Notes: generated by a model not told the origin, from the letters alone. 12,014 nt of DNA from CAZUHK01 sp964620345 (GCA_964620345.1 CAZUHK010000093.1:1-12014); one strand, 5' to 3'. Counted from the first letter of the stretch, positions 1 through 6,698 are shown. A program made the numbers and translations.

Positions 1-102
1 GCCGTGCTCGCCGCGGGCTGGCTGGACGAGCAATTGGGCGCCCCGCCGCTCAAGGACGCCGACCGCCGACCCGCCGACCACCCCTCCCGCCAGCCGCGAT
101 GA
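1..102 (+). CDS. C-terminal end of an unrecognised protein (partial)
   Basis: Reading frame 1 is open from the window edge to a TGA at 100-102 and encodes 33 residues that include AGWLDEQLGAPPL and then a hydrophilic, Arg/Pro-rich tail. The composition looks like a natural C-terminus, and the stop lies 45 bp before the ffh-like ATG on the same strand, so the two could once have been co-transcribed. The other two plus frames are also open for much of this stretch, so the frame choice is an inference. I do not recognise the family. Confidence 0.4.
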   Translation, partial: AVLAAGWLDEQLGAPPLKDADRRPADHPSRQPR

Positions 103-147
103 TGTCGGCCCAGCGATCCGCGAACCCAATGCAAGGCAACCGACGCG

Positions 148-246
148 ATGCTTGAGAATCTTTCCGACAAGTTCAACAACGTTTTCAAGAAGCTGTCCGG
201 CCGGGGCCGCAACAACTTGACAAGCGACACAGTCGCTCTGTGGTGA
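148..246 (+). pseudogene. ffh: 5' fragment of ffh (signal recognition particle GTPase), truncated
   Basis: The ATG at 148 opens a 32-codon frame that starts MLENLSDKFNNVFKKL and continues to SGRGR. This matches the expected N-terminus of Ffh/SRP54, the start of the helical N domain. Normal Ffh continues with I-S-E and more N-domain helices, then the GTPase G domain and the Met-rich M domain, about 450 residues in all. Here the sequence switches after codon 21 (around 210) to unrelated residues (NNLTSDTVALW) and stops at 244-246. No G domain follows in any frame, because the next gene is a sulfatase on the opposite strand. It cannot be a working SRP protein. An intact ffh must exist elsewhere in the genome, or this is a junction artefact. 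The match rests on about 21 residues recognised by eye. Confidence 0.6.
223..237. repeat. Short perfect hairpin beside the ffh break
   Basis: AGCGAC (223-228) and GTCGCT (232-237) form a perfect 6-bp stem around a 3-nt loop, 13 bp past the point where ffh homology ends. A TTGACA hexamer lies just before it (217-222). It could be part of the incoming sequence at the junction, or chance. Confidence 0.35.
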
Positions 247-300
247 ATCTTTGGGGTTAAGGATGTCAGAAATTTCCGCCGCTTGCGGCTGAGTGCGCGG

Positions 301-1614
301 TCACGGCATCGCCGATTCGAGGCGATCGATCAACGCGCCGTCGACGGAATCGATCACGTTCCTGGTTTCGCCGGGGTCGGCGTGCAGGTCGTAAACCGCA
401 TCGCGTTTGCCGTTGCGCATGATGAGCTTGTATCGCCCGTCGAACGCCGCGCGCCAATCGCGCAGGCCGCTGAGCGTGATCGCGCGATGCCTGTCGGTCT
501 GGCCGGCGAACATCGGCGCGAGCGAGCGGCTGTCCCAGCCGTCCACCGGCTGCGCCCCGGCGGACTCGGTGATCGTCGCCGCCAGATCGATCAACTCGAC
601 CAGCCCGTCGCAGGTGCGCCCCGCGCCGGCCACGCCGGGGCCGGCCGCGATCAACGGCACGTGCATCGAACCCTCCTGCGGCACGCTCTTGGCCCAACGG
701 CCGTGGTCACCGAGCATCTCCCCGTGATCGGAGGCGAAGATGATCAGCGTCTGGTCCAGTTCGCCGCGCTGGGCGACCTTCGCGATGATCCGGCCGCACA
801 GCTCGTCGATGTGCTCGCAGCAGGCGGTGTAACCGCGCCGCTGATGCATGACCTCGTCGGCGTTCGCCTCGGGGTCGGGGCGCACCGGCATCGGCAGATC
901 GACGTCATCGTAACGCCGGCGATACTCCGGCGGGGCGTCGAACGGATCGTGCGGACCCGGAAAGTTCACCCACAGATACCACGGTTGATCGGTCGACAGT
1001 TCATCGAGCAGTCGCAGGGCGTTGGCGGCGGTGAACTCATCGGTGTGGTCCGCGGTCGGCAGCGGCGAGGGCCAGGCGCCGATCGCGCCGCTTTCCTTGA
1101 TCTGCCAGCGCCGCTTGTAGTCTTGGGCATGCTGTTCCATCAGTCCCTGCTTGTGCAGGTGGGCGGCGTAGAAATCCTGCGGCTCGGGCCAGCCGTTGCG
1201 GGCGCAGTCCATTTTGCCCGATTGGTCATAACCACGATCGAAGCCGATCGTACCCAGCCGGTCGGTCCACCCCTCGAGTCCGCGGAACCGCGTCGGCTTG
1301 AACAGATCGAACTTTCCGCAGCCCGCGGTCTGGTAGCCGGCCGCCTGAAGTTGCTTCATGTAATTCGGCAGGTTCGCATCGGTGTCGACCGAATTATCCG
1401 GCACGCCGCAGCGGTCGTAGCCAAGGCCCTGCACCAGGCAGGCCCGGGCCGGGGCGCAGACCGGGGAATTGCTGCGGCATTGGGTGAAGCGAACGCCCCG
1501 GGCCGCCAACGCATCGATATTCGGCGTGCGAACGGGGATGCGCTCTTCACCGCAGCCCAGAAAATCCCACCGCCACTGATCCGGGAACAGAAACAGAATG
1601 TTGGGTGTAAACAT
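301..1614 (-). CDS. Sulfatase (S1 family, formylglycine-dependent)
   Basis: This 437-residue alkaline-phosphatase-fold hydrolase should remove sulfate esters, probably from sulfated sugars. It opens with PNILFLFPDQ, where D12 and Q13 are metal-site residues in the DQ variant. The formylglycine motif is CAPAR (C53, P55, R57) followed by L60 and G63. Further active-site elements are PHDPF (H222), SDHGEMLGDHG (D296, H297, H304), K309 and H318. The usual GKWHLG is GKFDLF here (K101 to F105), so the common His is Asp103. No signal peptide is visible. An in-frame TGA at 1627-1629 rules out a longer N-terminus, so the enzyme is likely cytoplasmic, as expected for desulfating imported oligosaccharides. 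It lies divergent to the sugar importer operon and probably shares control through 1615-2047. Sulfatase assignment is firm; the substrate is unknown. Confidence 0.95.
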   Translation of the reverse strand: MFTPNILFLFPDQWRWDFLGCGEERIPVRTPNIDALAARGVRFTQCRSNSPVCAPARACLVQGLGYDRCGVPDNSVDTDANLPNYMKQLQAAGYQTAGCGKFDLFKPTRFRGLEGWTDRLGTIGFDRGYDQSGKMDCARNGWPEPQDFYAAHLHKQGLMEQHAQDYKRRWQIKESGAIGAWPSPLPTADHTDEFTAANALRLLDELSTDQPWYLWVNFPGPHDPFDAPPEYRRRYDDVDLPMPVRPDPEANADEVMHQRRGYTACCEHIDELCGRIIAKVAQRGELDQTLIIFASDHGEMLGDHGRWAKSVPQEGSMHVPLIAAGPGVAGAGRTCDGLVELIDLAATITESAGAQPVDGWDSRSLAPMFAGQTDRHRAITLSGLRDWRAAFDGRYKLIMRNGKRDAVYDLHADPGETRNVIDSVDGALIDRLESAMP

Positions 1615-1653
1615 GCCGCGATGAACTCATCAACGGATAGGCCCTGTGAAAAA

Positions 1654-1687
1654 CCGTCCGGTTGGCCGGGCCGTGGCCAACTGACGG
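1654..1687. promoter_or_regulatory. Long imperfect hairpin in the sulfatase upstream region
   Basis: CCGTC (1654-1658) plus GTTGGCC (1661-1667) pair with GGCCAAC (1675-1681) plus GACGG (1683-1687). This gives 12 bp of stem with a small 2-versus-1 internal loop and a 7-nt apex loop. It lies 40-73 nt upstream of the sulfatase ATG, so it could be an operator for a dimeric regulator or a structure in the sulfatase leader RNA. No T-tract follows it on either strand, so a simple terminator is unlikely. Confidence 0.45.
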
Positions 1688-1798
1688 AAGATTACCCCTC
1701 TCGCGGGGGGCGGGCAAGCTTTGCATGCCGTTGTGCGTGTTTTCGCCCCGTCGGCCCCTGAAAAACCCCTTTTGCCAAGGCAGAAACCGTAACTGCTC

Positions 1799-1862
1799 CG
1801 TCCTCGTAATCGTCCTCGTACGCGATTCGGGTTTCGCGGCTTCGTGATCGATTACGAGGACG
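1799..1862. repeat. 14-bp perfect inverted repeat with a duplicated left arm
   Basis: CGTCCTCGTAATCG (1799-1812) is the exact reverse complement of CGATTACGAGGACG (1849-1862). The first ten bases of the left arm recur at 1811-1820, so the right arm can pair with either left copy. The arms enclose a 36-nt centre. The element lies mid-way in the divergent intergenic region between the sulfatase and the importer. It resembles a small interspersed palindromic element or a regulatory site; its family is not identified here. Confidence 0.55.
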
Positions 1863-1890
1863 AGCAGGGAACGGAACAGGATGGGGCCGA

Positions 1891-1909
1891 CCCTGTTCAG
1901 GGCGTTTTT
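1891..1909 (+). terminator. Terminator-like hairpin with T-run
   Basis: CCCTG (1891-1895) and CAGGG (1898-1902) form a very short hairpin followed by CGTTTTT. It has the layout of a weak intrinsic terminator on the plus strand, just upstream of the candidate importer promoter. No gene reads into it from the left on the plus strand. It could insulate the operon from readthrough or belong to the repeat to its left. Confidence 0.25.
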
Positions 1910-1924
1910 CTGTGTTGCACTGTG

Positions 1925-1953
1925 TTGTGTGTGGTGAATAATCGAGGTATAAG
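1925..1953 (+). promoter_or_regulatory. Candidate sigma70-type promoter of the importer operon
   Basis: TTGTGT (1925-1930) and TATAAG (1948-1953) are separated by 17 bp. The -10 matches the consensus at five of six bases and the -35 only in its TTG. The start point would fall near 1960, leaving a leader of about 88 nt before the ATG at 2048. A second AT-rich hexamer, TATGAT at 2009-2014, has no good -35 partner. This is the best promoter match I found in 1615-2047. Confidence 0.4.
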
Positions 1954-2047
1954 CGCGGCCGACCGAACGCTTCGTGGCCTTGTCCGGGCGAACGGGCGTC
2001 GCGTCCGTTATGATTCGCGGGTCATCGGATCGCAGGGACCGACGTCG

Positions 2048-3724
2048 ATGAAGTTTTTGTTCTTAGCCATGGGTCTGATTCTGTGCCTGGCGGGGGCAGG
2101 GACTTATTTGTCTTTTCCGGCTGCGACCAGTCCGCTGCCGGTGCTTTACTGGACAACCGCTGCGAATCCAACGCGGGTGCGGACCACGCAACTGTTCCAC
2201 GAGTGGCTGATCGAACAGGGCCACGGCGAGCGGCATACGTTGACGACGATGGAGGAGCTGCGGGGTTTCCGGGACCGGCGCTGGACCGATGAGCAGCGCC
2301 GTGCCATCGCCGCGGGCAACGCGGATGGCCCGAAGGTCTGGTCGGCCCAGACCCGCGAGGCGGACCTGCCGCTGACGGTGGTCGTGCCGGCGTTTGAGCT
2401 GCGCATCGACCGCGCTTCGCACGACATGCGCAAGCGCGTGATCCAGGGCGTCTCGGGCGTGGCCAGCGACCTTCTGCCCACCGCCGGGCCCAATGTTCAT
2501 TACATGGTGCAGATCGGCATGATCGCCGACGTGACCGAGGCGGCGCGCGAGCTGGGGTTCACGCCCGAGGCCACGTATGAGACGCTGGACCCGGTGATGA
2601 GGGTGGACGGCCGGCAGTATGCGTTTCCCAGCAACGTCTCGACGATGAGCTACATGGTCAACAAGGATGTGTTCGACGCGGTGGGCATGGACGTGCCGCC
2701 GCGGCGGTGGACGGTCCAGGCGTTTGAGCGGGTCGGCAAGGAGCTTGTCGCCCGGGCCAATACGCCCGGCCAGCGCCAGCAGGTGTACATGGCCGACCGG
2801 ATGCCGGCGTTCTGGTACCGCACGTTCGGCGTGTCGACGTTCAACGAGACGTTGACCCACTGCACGCTGGACGACCCGCGCGTGGTGCGCAGTCTCGAGC
2901 TGGAATACAAGTGGACGTACGTCGATCACCTGCTGCCGACCGCGGCGGAGATCAGCTCGTTCGAGGTCGAAGGCGGGATGCGGGGCGGGCTGTTCCAATT
3001 GATTCACGATGGCCACCTGGCGATGTTCAACACCGGCCGGTGGGCGCTGATCGAGTTGCGCCGGATGGGCGGGAACGTGTCGCTGGGCTTTGCCGAGCCG
3101 CCGCACGATGGGGTCCCCTGTTCGTTGCTGAGCGGGCACACGATCGGGGTGTACGAGGCCGGCCCCTACAAGGATCTGGCCGTGCTTTTTCTGGCGTACC
3201 TGGCCAGCGAGCCGTACTCCAGGCGCGTGATGCGCATCGCCGACAGTCTGCCGCCGCGGCCGAATGTCGTGGAACTGGCCGAATTCAAGCGGCCGCCGGC
3301 CCACCCCAACGAGTGGACCGCAGACAACAGCGTACACGAGGCCTTTGCCCGCGACGCGCGGGAGAACGGCATTTCGTGGTCGATCAGCCCGTTCGTTTCG
3401 GTCGAGCTGGCCCACAGCCAGGCGTGGCAGATGCACGGCGCGGTGATGAGCCGGGTGCTCAGTGCCCAAGAGGCCGCGGCCGACGCCGCCCGGCGGATCA
3501 ACCGTGAAATCCGCCGCTCGATCGAAGAGGATCCGGCGTTGCGCCGGCTGTACGACAAGAAGCGGGCGATCCAGGACAAGATCGACCGCCGCCGTGCCGC
3601 GGGCCGGCCGGTCCCGCTGGCGTGGATCGACAATCCGTACCATCGTGAACTGTACCGCCGGCGCGGCTGGCTGACCGAGTCGGACCAACCCGCGAATGAC
3701 CCGCACGAGCAACCGGTTGACTGA
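2048..3724 (+). CDS. Extracellular sugar-binding protein of an ABC importer (family 1), enlarged
   Basis: This 558-residue protein should capture a sugar or oligosaccharide outside the membrane and deliver it to the permeases just downstream. I chose the ATG at 2048 because a hydrophobic signal or anchor segment starts there (residues 1-22) and AGGGA lies 9 nt upstream; the longer open frame would only translate the upstream repeat. The residue before Cys13 is Leu, so there is no convincing lipobox and the segment may stay as an anchor. Family features include VLYWTTAANPTR near residue 33, VDGRQYAFPSNVS around 190, the NKDVFDAVGMDVPP strand-helix block, and HDGHLAMFNTGRWAL around 320. Residues about 57-115 look inserted relative to ordinary family members. 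A charged, helix-rich tail (about 490-558) follows the expected end. Usual length is roughly 400-450. The stop is 3 bp before the permease ATG. Confidence 0.9.
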   Translation: MKFLFLAMGLILCLAGAGTYLSFPAATSPLPVLYWTTAANPTRVRTTQLFHEWLIEQGHGERHTLTTMEELRGFRDRRWTDEQRRAIAAGNADGPKVWSAQTREADLPLTVVVPAFELRIDRASHDMRKRVIQGVSGVASDLLPTAGPNVHYMVQIGMIADVTEAARELGFTPEATYETLDPVMRVDGRQYAFPSNVSTMSYMVNKDVFDAVGMDVPPRRWTVQAFERVGKELVARANTPGQRQQVYMADRMPAFWYRTFGVSTFNETLTHCTLDDPRVVRSLELEYKWTYVDHLLPTAAEISSFEVEGGMRGGLFQLIHDGHLAMFNTGRWALIELRRMGGNVSLGFAEPPHDGVPCSLLSGHTIGVYEAGPYKDLAVLFLAYLASEPYSRRVMRIADSLPPRPNVVELAEFKRPPAHPNEWTADNSVHEAFARDARENGISWSISPFVSVELAHSQAWQMHGAVMSRVLSAQEAAADAARRINREIRRSIEEDPALRRLYDKKRAIQDKIDRRRAAGRPVPLAWIDNPYHRELYRRRGWLTESDQPANDPHEQPVD

Positions 3725-3727
3725 GCC

Positions 3728-5242
3728 ATGGCCGCCAAAGGACGCAACAACCTGAAGAAAGTGCTCGCCGCGTGCGGGTTTTTGGCGCCGAACATCATCG
3801 GCGTGCTGATGTTCACGATCTTTCCGGTGGCCTTCTCGCTGGTCATGGCGTTCACCAACTGGGATCTGCGCCGGCACAACCGCTTCCGGGACGAGCCGCT
3901 GGAGTTCGTGGGTCTGTCGAACTTTATCCGGTTGGTCACCGAAGACGATTTTCTGAAGTACCTGGGCAACACGCTGTTTTTGATGATGGCGATCCCGTTT
4001 TCGGTCGCCGGGGCGCTGGTCGCGGCGATGCTGCTGTCGCGGGACACCCGAGGCGGCAGCATGCGGATGGGCCTGGCGCTGCTGGCCAGCGGCGTGCTGG
4101 TCGCCTCGATCCTGCTGCTGACGGTGCTGGGCATGGGCGCCACGAGCATGCTGATCCTGTTGACCGGGGTGTTGTGCGGGGTGATCGTTCTGGGGATGAC
4201 CGGCGGGGTGACCGCCTACCGCACGCTGTTCTACACGCCGCACTTCGTGATGGGCGTACCGACATTCCTGCTGTGGAAGAAGATGTACAACCCCGAGAAC
4301 GGGCCGATCAACTCGGCGCTGCGGCCGATGCTGGACCGTCTTGGCGGCGTTGTCGAGGCGGTGCCCGCGGTGTGGGTGCAGGCGGGCCTGTGGGTCTGCT
4401 TCGGGCTGATGATCGGGCTGCTGCTGGTGGGCCTGTCGAAGATCCGCCGCCAGTGGCGGGACGGGGAACTGGGAAGCGGTGCCGCGGTCATCCCGGTGCT
4501 GTTTGTGTTGATCCCCTTGGCGGTGGCGATGCGTTGGCGCGCGACGATGGATTTGCTGTTCTGGCCGGCGGTCGCGGCGCTGGCGCTGGCGTTGATCTGG
4601 CAGGGGTCCAAAGCGGCGCGCCTCGGTCGCGACTTCGTCTCGGCGCCGATGGAAGGCGTGGGCGGGGCGCTGGTGTTGAGTCTGGCGATCATGGTCGGCC
4701 AGTTCGTCCTGCTGGGCCTGGCGCCCGTCCTGTACAACCTGCCGGACATGGTCGCCGGGGCGGCGGGGGCGACGGACCGGCCGGGCCTGGAGCCGCCGCT
4801 GTGGATTTACGATTACCACTGGGCCAAGCCCTCGCTGATGCTCATGGGCTTGTGGGGTGCGATCGGGTCGAACAACATGCTGCTGTACCTCGCGGCGCTG
4901 ACCAACATCCCGCAGGACCTGTATGAGGCGGCGGACATCGACGGCGCCAGCCGCTTCCAGAAGTTCTGGAACGTCACCTGGCCCCAACTGGCGCCGACCA
5001 CGTTCTTCATCGCGGTGATGGCGACGATCCACGGCCTGCAGGGCGGATTCGAGGCCGCACGCACCATGACCAACGGCGGACCGGCCGGGGCGACCACCAC
5101 CCTCAGCTACTTCATCTATATCGAGGGCTTCCGCACCGGTCGGCTGAGCTTCTCGGCCGCCGTCGCCTGGGCGCTGTTCGTGATGATCTTTCTGCTCACC
5201 CTGTTCAACTGGAAGTTCGGCAACAAGTACGTCAACGAGTGA
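3728..5242 (+). CDS. Sugar ABC transporter permease, MalF/UgpA type, with extra membrane segments
   Basis: This is a 504-residue inner-membrane subunit of the importer. Hallmarks are FLAPNIIGVLMFTIFP in the first membrane segment (about 18-40), FVGLSNFIRL (near 60), YRTLFYTPHFVMGVP (about 163-178), and the ATPase-contact EAA loop EAADIDGASRFQKFWNVTWP starting at about residue 400. GGPAGATTTLSYFIY follows. Typical relatives have about 300 residues and six membrane helices. Here two hydrophobic blocks are inserted: residues about 108-161 (two likely helices) and about 206-353 (about four likely helices), for a total near 12. The start follows the upstream stop by 3 bp with no clear ribosome site, so translational coupling is likely. 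The core assignment is firm; helix counts are by eye. Confidence 0.92.
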   Translation: MAAKGRNNLKKVLAACGFLAPNIIGVLMFTIFPVAFSLVMAFTNWDLRRHNRFRDEPLEFVGLSNFIRLVTEDDFLKYLGNTLFLMMAIPFSVAGALVAAMLLSRDTRGGSMRMGLALLASGVLVASILLLTVLGMGATSMLILLTGVLCGVIVLGMTGGVTAYRTLFYTPHFVMGVPTFLLWKKMYNPENGPINSALRPMLDRLGGVVEAVPAVWVQAGLWVCFGLMIGLLLVGLSKIRRQWRDGELGSGAAVIPVLFVLIPLAVAMRWRATMDLLFWPAVAALALALIWQGSKAARLGRDFVSAPMEGVGGALVLSLAIMVGQFVLLGLAPVLYNLPDMVAGAAGATDRPGLEPPLWIYDYHWAKPSLMLMGLWGAIGSNNMLLYLAALTNIPQDLYEAADIDGASRFQKFWNVTWPQLAPTTFFIAVMATIHGLQGGFEAARTMTNGGPAGATTTLSYFIYIEGFRTGRLSFSAAVAWALFVMIFLLTLFNWKFGNKYVNE

Positions 5243-5252
5243 ACGCGCACCG

Positions 5253-6563
5253 ATGACCCATTCACCGACGCAACATCCCGCCACCCCGCCGCCGGACGCC
5301 CCGACCGAGTTGGCCGGCCAGACCGCGCCGCAATCGCCGGGCAATCTGCCGCCGCGCCGCCGATCGGTCGGCGCGGTGTGGCGCCGGTTCTTCGGGGCGT
5401 GGGGGTTGCATCTGGTGCTGGTGATCGGCTCGTTCACGCTGGTCCTGCCGTTCGTGTGGATGCTGTGTACCAGCGTCAAGCCCCTCGAACAGGTCGCCCG
5501 CGAGCAGTGGCTCGCCCAGCCCCGCAGCCGGCTGCTGGCCCGGGACATCAGCGATGATCGGCGGTTCCTGGCCCGGCTCGCCGCCCCGACACCGGTGGCC
5601 GCGCACCTGCGCGGCCTGATGGCCGAACCGGCCCGGGCCATGCTTGCCGATTTCGACGCCAAACAGACGCCCGACCCCGCGGTCCTGGCCGGCGTGCGCC
5701 AAGCGCTTAGCGATGTGGTGACCGGCGACCGGCCGATCTACGACGATCAGGCCTTCGCCGATGTCGAGCTTCAACGCACGGCGCCGGAACTGATCGAGCA
5801 CATGGACCAGTTGCAGGGCGTGTCGCTGCACCGGTTCAACCGCCTGTTGCTCGAAGACGCCCTGGCCCCGGTCATCGCCGACGCCCCCCGCTTTCAGTGG
5901 AGCAACTACATCGAGGTCTTCCGACAGATTCCGTTCCTGCGCTATTACTGGAACAGTCTGTTCGTCGCCGCGGCGATCACGTTCCTGAAGGTGTTCACCA
6001 GTTCGCTGGCCGCGTTCGCGTTCGCCCGCTTGCAGTGGCCCGGTCGCGACAAGGTCTTCCTGATGTATCTGGCCACCATGATGCTGCCCGGGCTGGTGAT
6101 GATGATCCCCAACTACCAGATCATGATCTACCTGGGCCTGGTCGACACGATGCTGGGTCTGATCCTGCCCGGGGCGTTCACGGCGTTCGGCGTGTTCCTG
6201 CTGCGCCAGTTCATGCTCACCATCCCCACCAGTCTCGACGAAGCCGCCGCCATCGACGGCGCCAGCAAGTGGCGGCTGTACTGGGACATCATCCTCCCGC
6301 TGGCCCGGCCGGGCCTGATCACGCTGACCATCTTCGTGTTCATCCAAAGCTACCACAGCTTCTTCTGGCCGCTGGTCATGCTCAAAAGCCAGCACAAGTA
6401 CACGCTGCCGATCGGCCTGCTGTTCTTCGAATCCCACCGCGCTCAGCAGACCAACCTGCTCATGGCCGCGGTCGCCATGAGCATCATCCCGCTGATTATC
6501 GTCTTCGTGCTGCTGCAGAAGTACCTGGTCAAGGGCATCCAGCTCGGCGCGGTCAAGGGCTGA
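5253..6563 (+). CDS. Sugar ABC transporter permease, MalG/UgpE type, with enlarged first external loop
   Basis: This 436-residue protein is the second permease subunit and should form a heterodimer with the preceding one. A Pro-rich cytoplasmic N-terminus (1-45) precedes the first membrane helix (about 50-72) and the conserved KPLEQV. In typical MalG relatives the loop then leads within about 30 residues to W-x-N-Y; here FQWSNYIEV comes only at about 214, so some 130 mainly helical, charged residues are inserted. The rest is canonical: YYWNSLFVA, AFAFARLQWPG, and the EAA loop DEAAAIDGASKWRLYWDIILPLARP at about 329-353. It ends with a typical KGIQLGAVKG tail. The gap to the upstream gene is 10 bp with no Shine-Dalgarno, consistent with one operon. 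No ATPase gene follows. Confidence 0.93.
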   Translation: MTHSPTQHPATPPPDAPTELAGQTAPQSPGNLPPRRRSVGAVWRRFFGAWGLHLVLVIGSFTLVLPFVWMLCTSVKPLEQVAREQWLAQPRSRLLARDISDDRRFLARLAAPTPVAAHLRGLMAEPARAMLADFDAKQTPDPAVLAGVRQALSDVVTGDRPIYDDQAFADVELQRTAPELIEHMDQLQGVSLHRFNRLLLEDALAPVIADAPRFQWSNYIEVFRQIPFLRYYWNSLFVAAAITFLKVFTSSLAAFAFARLQWPGRDKVFLMYLATMMLPGLVMMIPNYQIMIYLGLVDTMLGLILPGAFTAFGVFLLRQFMLTIPTSLDEAAAIDGASKWRLYWDIILPLARPGLITLTIFVFIQSYHSFFWPLVMLKSQHKYTLPIGLLFFESHRAQQTNLLMAAVAMSIIPLIIVFVLLQKYLVKGIQLGAVKG

Positions 6564-6592
6564 CCCGCGGCCGCTGACGCCGTTGCCGCCGC

Positions 6593-6622
6593 AGGAGGAG
6601 GAGGTGGTGGTGGTGGTGGCGG
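6593..6622 (+). repeat. Trinucleotide G-rich tract (AGG)4(TGG)5(CGG)1
   Basis: Four AGG, five TGG and one CGG triplets run without interruption, giving ten GG doublets spaced by single bases. The tract lies 30 bp past the permease stop and 73-102 nt upstream of the lyase ATG. It could fold as a two-layer G-quadruplex in DNA or in the mRNA leader, and it contains repeated AGGAGG cores. Its copy number may be unstable. Confidence 0.8.
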
Positions 6623-6638
6623 AGAAACTGGACGCGCG

Positions 6639-6698
6639 ATGCCCATGCATGCAACCCGATCGCCCCCGAGGCGGCCCAAGGAAAACGTTCGGCCATGA
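6639..6698 (+). other. Possible 19-codon leader ORF overlapping the lyase start
   Basis: The ATG at 6639 opens a 19-codon frame (MPMHATRSPPRRPKENVRP) whose TGA at 6696-6698 overlaps the lyase ATG at 6695 in an ATGA arrangement. Such an overlap would permit translational coupling. The nearest AGGAGG cores are about 35 nt upstream, too far for normal initiation, so it may be only a chance frame. Confidence 0.2.

Noticed and set aside
278..289. GCCGC-TT-GCGGC as a terminator for the sulfatase
   Set aside because: The loop is only 2 nt and no T-run follows in the sulfatase direction, so the evidence is too weak to call.
283..1761. Plus-strand open frame of 492 codons opposite the sulfatase
   Set aside because: The sulfatase on the other strand has complete active-site motifs; this frame shows only Arg/Ala/Val-rich composition and no family resemblance.
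1844..2047. N-terminal extension of the binding protein by 68 codons
   Set aside because: It would translate the inverted repeat, the terminator-like hairpin and the candidate promoter, and would place the signal segment at residue 69. The ATG at 2048 explains the data better.
2063..5662. Minus-strand open frame of 1199 codons antisense to the binding protein and first permease
   Set aside because: It is rich in His, Arg, Gln and Pro, has no recognisable domain, and mirrors well-defined importer genes. Long antisense frames arise from biased third positions in GC-rich genes.
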